From NCBI RefSeq assembly GCF_000002985.6, contig NC_003283.11, forward strand, positions 14,322,001 through 14,386,000: a stretch of DNA of 64,000 nt. Direction: 5' to 3'. Both the position numbers and the translations under genes were made by a program. A model generated the notes under the pieces. That model did no database searches. It saw only the letters and a list, made by a program, of their open reading frames with translations, and was not told where the DNA came from. Below, piece after piece: positions 23,380 through 34,080 of the stretch. Each line of letters opens with the position of its first letter. Position 1 is the first letter of the stretch. The DNA is from Caenorhabditis elegans. Taxonomy: Eukaryota > Nematoda > Chromadorea > Rhabditida > Rhabditidae.

Positions 23380-24058
23380 TTTTTGACATTCACTAGATTT
23401 TTAATTGTACATATAGATTTTTAATTGTACATATATGCAATTTTTGAAATTATTACTCACAACAAAAAACAAATTAATTTTGTTTGGAATCTCACTAATT
23501 TTCATATACGGGAAGATTTTTCTTTTTTTTTCAATTGAATACCCACTTCCATTGTCATAGCTTAACCACGAGTCAGAGTATTATCATGATTTTATTGATA
23601 ATTGTCAGTTTGACAATAAATTCATATTTTATATGTACATTTTTCATGCTTTATCAAAATTGTTCTGTTTGTTTCGAACCATTTAATAAACAATTTCTAT
23701 GATTTTTCTGTTTTTGGAAAAAAGAGCATGAGTAGAGCATTTTACCTTTTTCGTATGTTGTATTTTAATAATAGCAAAGTAATAGCAATTTTTTAAGTGT
23801 CAACTATAAAATTGTTGTTATATTTATTGATGAAGTTTTACCGTGACGAACTGCATTTTTTGAATTGTTTTATGAAATTAAAGCAAATAAAATTATGGCC
23901 TTTCAATTTTCCGTGCACGTGAACTTTTGTTAACTTTATCCACGTTGAAATCTAGTACATCATGCTAAGACATGCTATATAACAAGCTTGAAATCATAAA
24001 TCTACTCATTGCGAATTCAATCGCTCAACTAACTTGCACAATCAACTCTACTAACACC
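23380..24058. other. intergenic region with a short tandem duplication
   Basis: This is a 679-nt AT-rich spacer. A 20-bp unit (AGATTTTTAATTGTACATAT) is repeated perfectly twice at 23395-23434, just past the SLC37-type stop codon. AATAAA signals occur further on. No gene is seen. Confidence 0.5.
23976..23982 (+). promoter_or_regulatory. TATA box before the gene with an internal stop
   Basis: TATATAA lies 77 nt upstream of the ATG at 24059. It is followed by a CTCAACTAAC stretch and a good Caenorhabditis start context (CACCATGG). This supports transcription starting shortly before 24059. Confidence 0.5.
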
Positions 24059-24967
24059 ATGGTCAAGAAGATCACTGTCTACACTGCTTTTGGACAATTC
24101 CTCGAGATGGTCGAGCGTCAAGCCATGCAGAGAAGGTAACAAGTTCCAGTGGTTCTTCCGGATGCCCGGATTCAGGCTCAGTCAGGGACTGCTTTGAATA
24201 AGGTTTTTTGAATTTTTAAGCTTAGCCTTGAAAATCAAGGAACGCATTTTAGGTTCAATCTTGGCCAGTTGTTTCAACGGCTGCAAAAGATGAGCTCAAG
24301 AAGAGCATTAGCTGCCCATTGGTATCGTTCCACTCCGAGCGGCCAATCGAGGTGGCCATGTCCCCGATTCCAACAACTGCTGAAACGAGAAAGATCAATG
24401 AGGCTGCCGAACTTATGGTCAACTTCTGGATGAGCTTCGCCTGCGTTGAAAAAGAGAAGGAACAGATGGCATCGATCTTTGAAAAGATGAATGGACTGTT
24501 TGCTGCACCATCCACAACATCTACGGCATCACTCTTCGGAAAGTACGAAGGACTTTTCGAGACAACCGAAGTTGCCACTGAAGACTTCAACACTCTTTGG
24601 TGGAATTATCCAGCTCAACCGTCATTCCCACAGCTTCCGGTGTTCGTCAGGTCTCCAATCGATTCGATTAAAATTTATGGAGCAATTCAACATGACTTCG
24701 GCATGTCTGAAGATGGTAAGTGACTACTTTTTGAAATTTAATCTCTAGCTGTTCATTTCAGAATCAGTCCAATATCCTTCTCCGATTTCTCCATCCTCGG
24801 ATTCTTCAAGTGAAACAATCACCCATGTCTCCCCTGGATATCTCCTTCAGGAAGTCTTCTTGCAGAGAGCAGTCATTGAAGAACAAAAGAAGATTATTGA
24901 TGGTTTTCATGAAATTCAGAAGCTCAACAAGAAACTAGCAGCTCTTCATAATAACTTCACATATTGA
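24059..24967 (+). CDS. unrecognised protein; frame interrupted by an in-frame TAA at codon 27
   Basis: Three exons (24059-24202, 24253-24715, 24762-24967) join in one frame of 271 codons, but codon 27 (24137-24139) is TAA. The frame is coding-like on both sides: MVKKITVYTAFGQFLEMVER before, VPVVLPDARIQAQSGTALNK after, with balanced codons and clean splice sites. The rest has a mixed helical region (ETRKINEAAELMVNFWMSFA), a Ser-rich linker (SPISPSSDSSSE) and a C-terminal helix with heptad-like Leu and Ile residues (QKKIIDGFHEIQKLNKKLA) that may dimerise. I know no matching domain. The gene could be a young pseudogene, could be read through the stop, or could start lower down at the in-frame ATG at 24358, giving about 187 aa. 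A 14-nt GT..AG segment covers the stop (24136-24149), but it is too short for an intron and would shift the frame. Confidence 0.6.
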
Positions 24968-25775
24968 TCTTTTCGTCAAATAAATACTTACACTGGCCTT
25001 TTGTTTAAATTGGATACATTTAATTGGATCTACATGTAGATTTACATTATAAATAGCTAATTCACAAGTAATACAATTAGAAGTTTAGAAGCATCATGTT
25101 TTTCAGCGAAGCTTAATTTTTTGTTTGGCATTTTTCCGCACTTATTGGCATTCGAGTGGTTTTAGATGTTTCGTTTCTGTTATGAACATCCGATAAAGTT
25201 GGAATGAAAGATTGATATCACTTTCCTTTTTTCAACTACTCTTTGCTCGAATAAAGGAATTTAATTGAAAAACAAACTAATTTCCAATAAAAATCTGTGA
25301 ACTCCGTTCGAAATTCCCGGTTGAGAGAAGAAAAAATATACGAAAAACCGTGCGGATGCTTGCGAAAAGCCGCGCGGTACCTTTGCTTTACAGAAATCGT
25401 ATCCACGGAAAATTTACTCCAAAAAATAAGTGTGCAAGCTCGCCCCACTGCACAAAATCCTTCGAATTCCTCTCGGATAAAGTCTACTTTCATAACAGCT
25501 TTTCTTTTTTTAACAATTATGTTTTGAAAAGTGGTTTTCTAACTTTTTCCTTTTCTTTATTTTGTTGTTTTGGTGTCTTTATATGTTTAGTCGTTTGGTG
25601 TTTATAACAAAATGTAGTAAATACGTGTCATGATGGTCACAATACTACAAATAAAAGAGAAAACAGGGAAAATGACACATGGTTGACATTGCTGCCGCTT
25701 CGTTCACTCATTGATTTTTCTTGTCGCACAATTGTTTTTTTTAAATTTTATTCTGAAAATTTGGTTATTTTAGAA
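24968..25775. other. intergenic region before cept-2
   Basis: This holds AATAAA at 24980 for the upstream gene and then 800 nt with no recognisable gene. A slightly GC-richer patch (about 25345-25460) keeps frames open on both strands. TTATTTTAG at 25764-25772 directly before the cept-2 ATG is a likely trans-splice acceptor. Confidence 0.45.
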
Positions 25776-28444
25776 ATGGTAACCACCAGGTCAAGGTCAA
25801 AAAATAATCGTGCTGCAGACAAAGATCGCTCAAAAGAAAGGTTTGTTCCAAAAAAGGGCCTTCATTCCGAGATGACAAACTTTTTGGTGGCAAAGGTTCT
25901 TTGGGGGCATAGTATCCAAGGAGACAAAGTATCCAGTAGACAAACTGGGGTGTATCTTGGGGGGCATATCTTTGGTGACAACCTTTTTTTCCACTAGATT
26001 TTTATATGTATTTTTCAACTAATTTTTGTTCACATTTTTCTGGAATAAGTTTTTTAATGCAATTTTCAATCGATTATCGGTTATAATTCCCTCACAATTG
26101 AATGTATGAACGATGGTCTTTTGGGAAAAGCTGTAAAACGTCCAACTAACTTGGAATATCGTGAGGCTCTTCCTGATGGTCTGATCCTTCAGCTCCGAAG
26201 GATCACATGGGTACCTTCTGATGTTCTGATCCTTCAGATAAGAAGGATCGTAAGGGTACCTCCTGATGGTCTGATACTTCAGCTCCAAAGGATCACGAGG
26301 CTCTTCCTGATGTTCTGATCCTTCAGCTCCGAAGGATCACATGGGCACCTTCTGATGTTCTGATCCTTCAAATAAGAAGGATCGTAAGGGTACCTCCTGA
26401 TGGTCTGATCCTTCAGCTCCAAAGGATCACGAGGCTCTTCCTGATGTTCTGATCCTTCTTATCTGAAGGATCAGAACATCAGAAGGTACCCATGTGATCC
26501 TTCGGAGCTGAAGGATCAGAACATCAGGAAAAGCCTCGTGATCCTTTGGAGCTGAAGGATCAGACCATCAGGAGGTACCCTTACGATCCTTCTTATCTGA
26601 AGGATCAGAACATCAGAAGGTACCCATGTGATCCTTCGGAGCTGAAGGATCAGACCATCAGGAAGAGCCTCACGATATTCCAAGTTAGTTGGACGTTTTA
26701 CAGCTTTTCCCAAAAGACCATCGTTCATACATTCAATTGTGAGGGAATTATAACCGATAATCGATTGAAAATTGCATTAAAAAACTTATTCCAGAAAAAT
26801 GTGAACAAAAATTAGTTGAAAAATACATATAAAAATCTAGTGGAAAAAAAGGTTGTCACCAAAGATATGCCCCCCAAGATACACCCCAGTTTGTCTACTG
26901 GATACTTTGTCTCCTTGGATACTATGCCCCCAAAGAACCTTTGCCACCAAAAAGTTTGTCATCTCGGAATGAAGGCCCCAAAAAAGAGTATTTATTCAAA
27001 GTTCCAACCAATTAATTTCTCAGATACGCATATCGACCTCGCTCAACATTCGAAGAATCAGATGCACTTGTTGGTTTCAAAACTATCGATCATTATCTAC
27101 AATATGATTGTCTGCTAACTCGAGAAGAATTACATCGGCTGGACGAGCACGTTTATTCTGCAGTTGACACCTCCTGGCTCGACGAGCTGTGTATGAAGAA
27201 GTTTTGGGAAGCTGTAGTGCTTTATTATCCGCTTTGGGTTGCTCCGAATTTACTGACCCTCATTGGTTGGTTTATTTCAAAGTTTATATACGAATAATTG
27301 GCTTTGTTTCAGGTTTGATAGTGAATTTGACAACTGTACTCGTACTTTCTTTCTACTGTCCAACAGCTACTGAAACTGCACCCGCGTGGGCCTATTTTCT
27401 GGCCGCATTCGGGCTTTTTGTGTATCAAACGTTAGATGCAACTGATGGAAAACAAGCAAGAAGGATTGGGGCGTCTAGTCCTCTGGGAGAACTTTTCGAT
27501 CATGGATGTGACTCGGCGTCACAGGTAAACTTCACTAAAATCGTTCTTTAATTATTTTTGCTGCAGAGAAATTTTGAGATACCGAAAAATATCAATAAAC
27601 ATTATTTTTCAGGTGTTCGTAACATTAAATGTATGCTACGCTTTGCAATTAGGATCTGTTCGATGTGGAGTTTTCATCGCCTGCCTAATCTCCGTTTCGC
27701 TTTTTTACACGGCACATTGGAGCACATATTGTACTGGCCAGCTCAGGTAAACTTAAAAAAAAACAAAAAGATTAATGCGCATTGTGTGTTTTTTCTTCAT
27801 TTTGAATATAAATTATTTTTAGATTTGCTCGATTCGATGTTACTGAAGCTCAATGGTCTATTATTTCAATGCTTCTCTGTACATCACTCTTTGGACCAAA
27901 ACTCTGGAGTGTTGGAATATTTGGATATGCTCTCAAGCATCTCCTGCTAGCCTGTGTTGGTCTTGGAACGATTTATCAGGCACTGGGCTACTTATCAGTC
28001 ATCTTCACAGATGGTGTTGGAAAGAATGGATCAACTGTTGCTGGAACATCAGTTCTCTTCCCAGCCTGCCCACTTCTTGCAGTCATTGTTCCATATTGTA
28101 TGATCTACAGCAAATCGGCATCTGGCGTCTATGATGATCTTATTGTTATATTTGTTCTTCAATTTGGAGCCGTTGCGGCAAAAGCCACAAATCGTCTGAT
28201 TGTTGCACACATGAGCAGAAGTGAGCTCTCACTTTGGGATTGGATCTACATGGGGCCAATCGCATTGATGATCAATCAATACTACGACATCAAAATCAAT
28301 GAGCCAACTCTTCTGAAGTACACGACTGTTTACGTTTATGCATCACTTTTAGTCTACTGTTTATTCATAACGCGCCAAATTTGCGACCATATGGGCATTT
28401 ATTGTTTCAAAGTCACTGCACCAAGAGCTGGAAGTAGCAAGTAA
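25776..28444 (+). CDS. cept-2: choline/ethanolamine phosphotransferase
   Basis: Five exons (25776-25840, 27024-27265, 27313-27524, 27613-27746, 27823-28444) give 424 aa. The enzyme transfers phosphocholine or phosphoethanolamine from the CDP-alcohol to diacylglycerol, the last step of the Kennedy pathway, in ER or Golgi membranes. The CDP-alcohol phosphatidyltransferase signature DG-x2-AR-x8-G-x3-D-x3-D is complete at about residues 147-169 ([20 protein letters not shown] then GCD). About eight to ten hydrophobic helices follow. The N-terminal [16 protein letters not shown] leads into the usual [14 protein letters not shown]-like segment ([13 protein letters not shown] here). The first intron holds a 1.1-kb foldback element (25857-26977). 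The gene name is from recognition of the Y49A3A neighbourhood next to vha-13. The enzyme class itself is certain from the motif. Confidence 0.93.
25857..26977. mobile_element. 1,121-bp foldback element in cept-2 intron 1, with 9-bp target duplication
   Basis: The two ends are perfect inverted repeats (GGCCTTCATTCCGAGATGAC at the left, its complement at the right). The arms stay nearly identical for about 500 bp, so the element is one giant palindrome with its centre near 26460. It is flanked by the perfect 9-bp direct repeat CCAAAAAAG (25848-25856 and 26978-26986). The inner third consists of tandem units built from CTGATCCTTCAGCTCCGAAG and the variant with CTTCAGATAAGAAG, alternating with GGTACC or GAGGCTCTTCC. 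It has no transposase, so it is non-autonomous. A 9-bp duplication and GG..CC ends fit Mutator-like elements best. The class is inference. Confidence 0.85.
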
Positions 28445-29100
28445 TTTCGATTGTATAATTAAATATGGCTTTTCACCTATAGTAATTTGTAATTTTAATT
28501 GTAAATGCGGGTGTTTATGAGCGGAAAAGGAATGTTTTGAAGTGCAACGCGTAATGCGTCGCGGTCTCAATTTCTTATCACAACCACAGATCAATCACTT
28601 TTCATCTTTTTTTTTGTCTCATCGTCTAAACCTTCAAGAATTCTAACGACTACGTAATTCTAAATAACTGAATGAGCAAATTGGGGAGAAAATTACATTT
28701 TCGTTGCGAGACCTTTCGTTTTTGAGCGTCCTGTGCCTTTGAAGAGATTACTGTATGGAAATATTGGTTTAACTTTTTTTTCAGAGTTTGCGGATATAAT
28801 TTTTCTTTTTTTTCGTATCTATTTAATCGAAATTTAGAAAACAACTATTGTTATAATGATACTGTGGTCCAATTGTTAAGGCGAATAACTTGAAAATAGT
28901 TCCAAACGAACATAAATTTTCCGCTCAAACCTCGCAAATCATATTTTTCCTATCTAATAGAGTAACTTCGCTTCCACATTAGTTTATCAAATTTCGCTTG
29001 ATGACAGACGTGTAACCTTTTCTCCCCGCTACCTAGATAGACGTAAACCTACACAACTTCTGCCACACAAAATTCACTCTCTCACATTCACTCCTCGCTG

Positions 29101-29107
29101 TATAAAA
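29101..29107 (+). promoter_or_regulatory. TATA box of a putative vha-13 5' exon
   Basis: TATAAAA preceded by CGCTG and followed about 40 nt later by the first ATG of the 5' exon. The spacing fits a Pol II start near 29130. Confidence 0.4.
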
Positions 29108-29142
29108 TTCTCGGTTCAATAGGGCGAAGCTGCAACGCGGCG

Positions 29143-29344
29143 ATGATTTCTAGTCGCACGACCGGCGGTTCCTGGTTTTTGCGACCGCCACGGCCACGCT
29201 CTCTCTATCTGCTCTCTGCTCTCGGCGCGCTGTCTCTCGCTAGCCTGCCGACGTTTCTCCTTGTCAATCGAACCACTTCTATTCGTTGTAGAATGCCGTG
29301 CAGTGCGCTCTCTTCCACATCTTCCGCTTTTTCCAACAACTTCT
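29143..29344 (+). other. 67-codon upstream ORF in the putative vha-13 5' exon
   Basis: ATG at 29143 opens 67 codons and one extra base (T) up to the donor at 29345. Spliced to GAAAAGATGG at 29711, the T joins GA to form a TGA stop, five bases ahead of the vha-13 start codon. The encoded peptide is Ser/Leu/Arg-rich and not recognisable. If this transcript exists it would be expected to limit vha-13 translation or require reinitiation. Confidence 0.35.
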
Positions 29345-29716
29345 GTGAGCTTTTTTACCACATCTCTCTCCCCCCGTTTAGTCACAGGAATTACTCGTTT
29401 TTTTGTCTCGTTTACCTTTACTTTGATTTTTTCCTTTACAAAAGTTCTTGTAAATTGAATGATAAATTGATTTATATTCCAATTCTCGTTGAATATTTAT
29501 AAGGGTTCAAGTTTATCCGATTAAACATTGCCCTGCCACTTTATATCTATTCTTTGTATTTTATATTTTGCATTATTGCTCGAATTAATGAGTTTTCCTA
29601 CTTCTAAACCTAAAAATTCCATTGTCTTTTCGGTCTTCTTGTTGAAAAACGAGGTTTATTTTGATTTTCTTTTCGATTTCCATATAGCTTTCTAAATTCA
29701 TTCATTCCAGGAAAAG

Positions 29717-31918
29717 ATGGCCGCAGAATCTTCGTACGGATTCGTTTACGGAGTGTCCGGACCTGTCGTCACAGCCGAGAAGATGGCTGGATCGGCTATG
29801 TACGAGTTGGTTCGTGTAGGACATCAAGAGCTCGTCGGAGAGATTATTCGTCTCGAGGGTGACTACGCCACTATTCAAGTATACGAGGAAACATCTGGAG
29901 TCACAATCGGAGATCCAGTACTTCGTACCGGTAAACCACTTTCCGTCGAACTTGGACCAGGTATCATGGGATCGATTTTCGACGGAATTCAGCGTCCACT
30001 CAAGGATATTGCTGATATTACTCAATCCATCTACATTCCAAAGGGAGTCTCCACTAATGCTCTTTCTCGTGAAGCTCGCTGGGACTTCGTTGTGTCCAAG
30101 GATCTCCGTGTTGGAGGACACGTGACCGGAGGTGACATCATTGGAACCGTCGATGAGAACTTGCTCATCAAGCACAAGATTCTTCTACCACCAAGTGCAT
30201 GCGGAACCATCACCTTCGTTGCTCCATCCGGGCAATACACAGTTGAGGACACCCTTCTCGAGCTCGAATTCGCCGGACGCAAGCAGAAATTCTCTATGCT
30301 CCAAATCTGGCCTGTCAGATCTCCAAGACCAGTCACAGAGAAGCTCGCTGCCAACAATCCACTTCTCTGCGGACAGCGTGTTCTCGACGCCTTGTTCCCA
30401 TGTGTCCAAGGAGGAACCACCGCCATTCCAGGAGCTTTCGGATGTGGAAAGACTGTCATTTCCCAATCTCTCTCCAAATACTCCAACTCTGATGCTATTA
30501 TTTACGTCGGATGCGGAGAGCGTGGAAACGAAATGTCTGAGGTAATTTTTTTGAAAATAATTTTAAAAACATTAGAAAAAATCAAATAAACAAGAAAGCC
30601 TTTCCATAATTTCGTTTTTGGAATCAATAGTTTTAATTTTTCAAAAAAAAATTGTGAAAAAGTTTAGTCAGAATAGTTTCGTTTAAGAATAAAATTTAGA
30701 AAACAATTAAAAATTAAAAGGTTTATGTTTCTTACTTTTTCCAATGTTTTGTCCCGCATTTAAATTATAAATTAACAATTTTGCCCCTATTTTTTACAAT
30801 TCTAATTTTTTCTGTTTTTCAGGTACTCCGTGATTTCCCAGAGCTCACCATGGAGGTCGAAGGTGTCACCACTTCCATCATGAAGCGTACAGCTCTTGTC
30901 GCCAACACTTCCAACATGCCTGTCGCTGCTCGTGAAGCTTCCATCTACACTGGTATCACCCTTGCCGAATATTTCCGTGACATGGGTCTCAACGTTGCCA
31001 TGATGGCTGACTCTACCTCTCGTTGGGCCGAAGCTCTTCGTGAGATTTCTGGTGAGTTTTAATCCGTTTAAAATATACTCATATTTGAAATTCATATTTT
31101 TTTCTTAATATTTTTGAAATTTCTCTGAACATTTTCAAATTTTCTTTTCAGGACGTCTCGGAGAAATGCCCGCCGATTCCGGATACCCAGCTTACCTTGC
31201 CGCTCGTCTCGCTTCCTTCTACGAACGTGCCGGACGTGTTAAGTGTCTCGGATCTCCAGAACGTGAAGGATCCGTCACCATTGTCGGAGCCGTATCACCA
31301 CCAGGAGGAGATTTCGCCGATCCAGTCACATCCGCCACCCTCGGTATCGTACAGGTGTTCTGGGGACTTGACAAGAAGCTTGCTCAACGTAAACATTTCC
31401 CATCTATTAACTGGCTTATTTCCTACTCCGAGTACATGCGTGCTCTTGAGGAGTTCTACGAGAAGAACTACCCAGAGTTCGTCTCACTCCGTACCAAGTG
31501 CAAGGAGATCCTCCAGGAAGAAGAAGATCTTTCCGAAATTGTGCAACTCGTCGGAAAAGCTTCCCTCGCCGAATCAGACAAGGTCACACTTGAGGTTGCC
31601 AAGATCATCAAGGACGATTTCTTGCAACAGAACGGATACACCAAATACGATCGTTTCTGCCCATTCTACAAGACTGTCGGTATGCTCAAGAATATGATTG
31701 GATTCTATGACTTGGCCCGTCATGCTGTTGAAGCAACTGCTCAATCTGATAACAAGATCACATGGAACGTCATCAAGGATAGCATGGGAGATTTGATCTA
31801 CCAGCTTTCTGCCATGAAATTCAAGGATCCAGTTGCCGATGGTGAAGCCAAGATTCGCAAGGATTACGAAGATTTGGCAGAGGCTATGGCTAACGCTTTC
31901 AGAAACCTCGAGGATTAA
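29717..31918 (+). CDS. vha-13: V-type proton ATPase catalytic subunit A
   Basis: Three exons (29717-30541, 30823-31051, 31152-31918) give 606 aa, the usual length. This is the ATP-hydrolysing subunit of the V1 sector, which drives proton pumping into lysosomes, endosomes and, in worms, across excretory and epidermal membranes. The Walker A loop GAFGCGKT is at residues 239-246, followed by the GCGERGNEM segment (about 264-272). [20 protein letters not shown] and [19 protein letters not shown] are family-invariant, and the catalytic glutamate lies in the GER segment. The N-terminal barrel begins [17 protein letters not shown], with the extra non-homologous region typical of V-type A subunits ([20 protein letters not shown]). 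Codon use is strongly optimised, unlike the neighbours, as expected for a highly expressed gene. The acceptor CATTCCAG lies 6 nt before the ATG. Confidence 0.98.
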
Positions 31919-32449
31919 ATTAATGTTTTTAGAAATTTTAAAATTGATTCTCTTGTTTGTTTCTGTTTTCGCCTCCCCGCTAGATTCTGTTCAGTTTTGC
32001 TGAGCGTGTACTTTTTAGTTAAAAGTATATGTTTTTCCTTGATCCCCTCACCCAATTCGCCTCCTTTCTCTACTTTTATCCTCTTTAAAGTGTTTGATTG
32101 ATTTGACATTCCAAATTTCAGATATTTATTGCACCTTTTTTCTCTTTTGTAGATTTCTAAACTTCAAAAAATTCCAACCACACACAATGTATCTGGTCGC
32201 CTTACAACTCCCGTTTTAAACAACAATTTCACTTATATTAATCAATATTTTTGGTATTCTTCTTGTTGAATAGACTACTTTACTTGTGCCCTTCCATTTC
32301 TTTTTTTGCGACAACCAACCCGTATAGTCTTACGAACCACGTTTTACTGTGTTGTGATATGTATAATACTTTTGAGACACACCAATTCAACTATAGCAAT
32401 AAACTTTAGGAAAATCACAAATATCTCGCACGCAGGTCTCGTTTTCAAA
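31919..32449. other. intergenic region between vha-13 and the TRM13-like gene
   Basis: This 531-nt stretch holds the vha-13 3' UTR (pyrimidine-rich, no canonical AATAAA close to the stop) and the leader of the next gene. The frame of the next gene stays open to 32306 but without any ATG before 32450, so I do not extend it. Confidence 0.5.
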
Positions 32450-33710
32450 ATGGAATTGGATTCGGTGAAGCAGCAACAACAGCAGAACGCTTGCTGTGAA
32501 TATATTCTACCAATTAAGAAGCGACGGTGTAAGATGCTGGTGAAAAAGGGAAATCGGTTCTGTGGAGAGCATTCAATTCACGATCAGAATAACACTGATC
32601 GTATGGTTTGCCCGAATGATGGAAAACATACGATTCTGAAGGCAGATCTAGAGATTCATCTGACAAGGTGTAATTCTAGAATCAGAGATGCAGAATATAT
32701 CAAAATTGATGCAAATTCTATTCGTGGCGAGACCAAACGCACCGATAAAATTGATCGAAGAGCCACTGAAGATGAGATTTGTACCACTGTGCACAAGATC
32801 TGGAAGTGCTATGAGACGGATGTAATGGATCGTTTGATTGTTGAGCAACAAAGAAATGAGCTCGTCGAGCAAAATATCGCACAAAATTCAGATCTGAACA
32901 ACACGAAAAAGAAGCAATTATACCAGATTTCGTCTATTTTAGGTTTTATAAAATGCATTTCCATTTTAATAATTTTCTTTTCAGGTCACATCGAATCCAC
33001 AGGGCTACTTCCAACTTGCTCCAAATCTTGCATGTTCGAGCTCGGAGCTGGAAAAGGTCAACTAGCTTATTGGATCTCCAAAGCAGCGCCAAATGGAAAT
33101 TATATTCTCATGGATCGCTCTGGATCACGAAATAAATTTGATACTGCTGCATTTCGAGAGAATCCGAATTTATCAATGAAACGCTTCCGATGCTCAATTG
33201 AACATATGGACTTGAGCAAGATTGATGAGCTGAAGGTGAGTTTTACAGTTTTTATCCAAAAAAATCTTTATCTTTTTTTAGAACTCTGAAAAGATTTTGG
33301 CAATCTGTAAACATTTTTGTGGAAGCGCGACAGACGCTGGAATTCGATCGTTGATGAATAGTGGTCTACAATTCAACGCTGCACTTCTGATCCCTTGTTG
33401 CCATCACAAATCGCGATTCGCAGAATATGGAGGACATGATTTTTTGGAGAAATGGGAAATGAATGATGAAGCTTCGTTTGCTGCACTTCGATATATTGCA
33501 TCGTTTGCAACAAATGGAGCAGTTGATACAGAAGCAACTGAAGGATGGAAGTCAATTCATCCGCCATTAGAGCTTGGACGAAGAGCGAAAGCCATCCTTG
33601 AAATCGGACGAGCAATTTGGCTGGAAAGTGTTGGATTCAAGACGAGAGTTGTAGAATACGTGCCGCCAGAAGTATCACCGGAAAATTTATTGATTTTAGC
33701 TTTGAAATAA
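32450..33710 (+). CDS. tRNA 2'-O-methyltransferase TRM13 homologue
   Basis: Three exons (32450-32942, 32985-33235, 33282-33710) give 390 aa. TRM13 methylates the ribose at position 4 in the acceptor stem of some tRNAs. The N-terminus has the CCCH-type zinc motif (CCEYILPIKKRRCKM ... FCGEH), then a second CHHC U11-48K-type zinc finger (VCPNDGKHTI ... HLTRC). The SAM-binding domain shows FELGAGKGQLAYWIS (motif I), YILMDRSGSRNKFD (motif II), LAICKHFCGSATDAGIRS and IPCCHHKSRFAEYGG, all diagnostic of the family. A poly-Gln run sits near the start. The N-terminal 150 residues are more basic. The gene lies 532 nt after vha-13 and 370 nt before cyn-1 on the same strand, so operon membership is possible but not shown. 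Confidence 0.95.
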
Positions 33711-34080
33711 GATCACGCATTTAATAAAATGATTTGTAATATTTTTTAATAAATAGATCGAAACAAATTGAACATTTAATCAAATAAATATACAAAATTT
33801 TATTAATTTCGAACAAAAATTAGAATCTATGCGATACCTACACATTCTAAACCACGCGCCTTTAAATAGTACGGTGGGATATTTGACAAAAATTGTTATT
33901 ATTTGAATTACCTCGCAAATCTCTTGGCGTTTTTCGCGTGCACGAGAAACGCGCAAGCAAAGAATTTGATTGCGCTTTGTCAGATTAGTATTTATTTTAT
34001 TTTCTTTTTCACTTTAAATTCAATCCTATGGCTTTGTTCTGCACGTTTTTGAATTAGTTTTGTTTCTTTTTTCAGGTAAA
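33711..34080. other. short spacer between the TRM13-like gene and cyn-1
   Basis: The 370 nt contain AATAAA copies at about 33722, 33749 and 33783 and a U-rich tract ending in TTTTTTCAG 4-5 nt before the cyn-1 ATG. This is the arrangement seen between genes of worm operons, though the gap is at the long end. Confidence 0.45.

Larger units (their letters stand above)
28445..29716. other. region between cept-2 and vha-13 with a putative vha-13 promoter and 5' exon
   Basis: The first 600 nt are AT-rich and gene-free. TATAAAA lies at 29101-29107. About 40 nt later a GC-richer stretch (29143-29344) ends at a GTGAG donor at 29345. It can splice to the TTCCAG acceptor at 29710, just before the vha-13 ATG. 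This would be an alternative, non-trans-spliced 5' exon. It contains a 67-codon upstream ORF (listed separately). Confidence 0.5.

Noticed and set aside
26019-27118. ORFs on both strands inside the cept-2 intron (mirror pairs)
   Set aside because: They are identical on both strands because the element is a palindrome. They consist of tandem-repeat translation and encode no transposase.
28867-28935. tRNA-like A-box (TGGTCCAATTGTTAAGG) after cept-2
   Set aside because: The B-box candidate is poor, no T-arm or acceptor stem pairs, and there is no terminator. Probably chance.
32306-32449. N-terminal extension of the TRM13-like protein (hydrophobic, open frame)
   Set aside because: The open frame has no ATG before 32450, and the zinc motif begins right after that ATG, as in the family.
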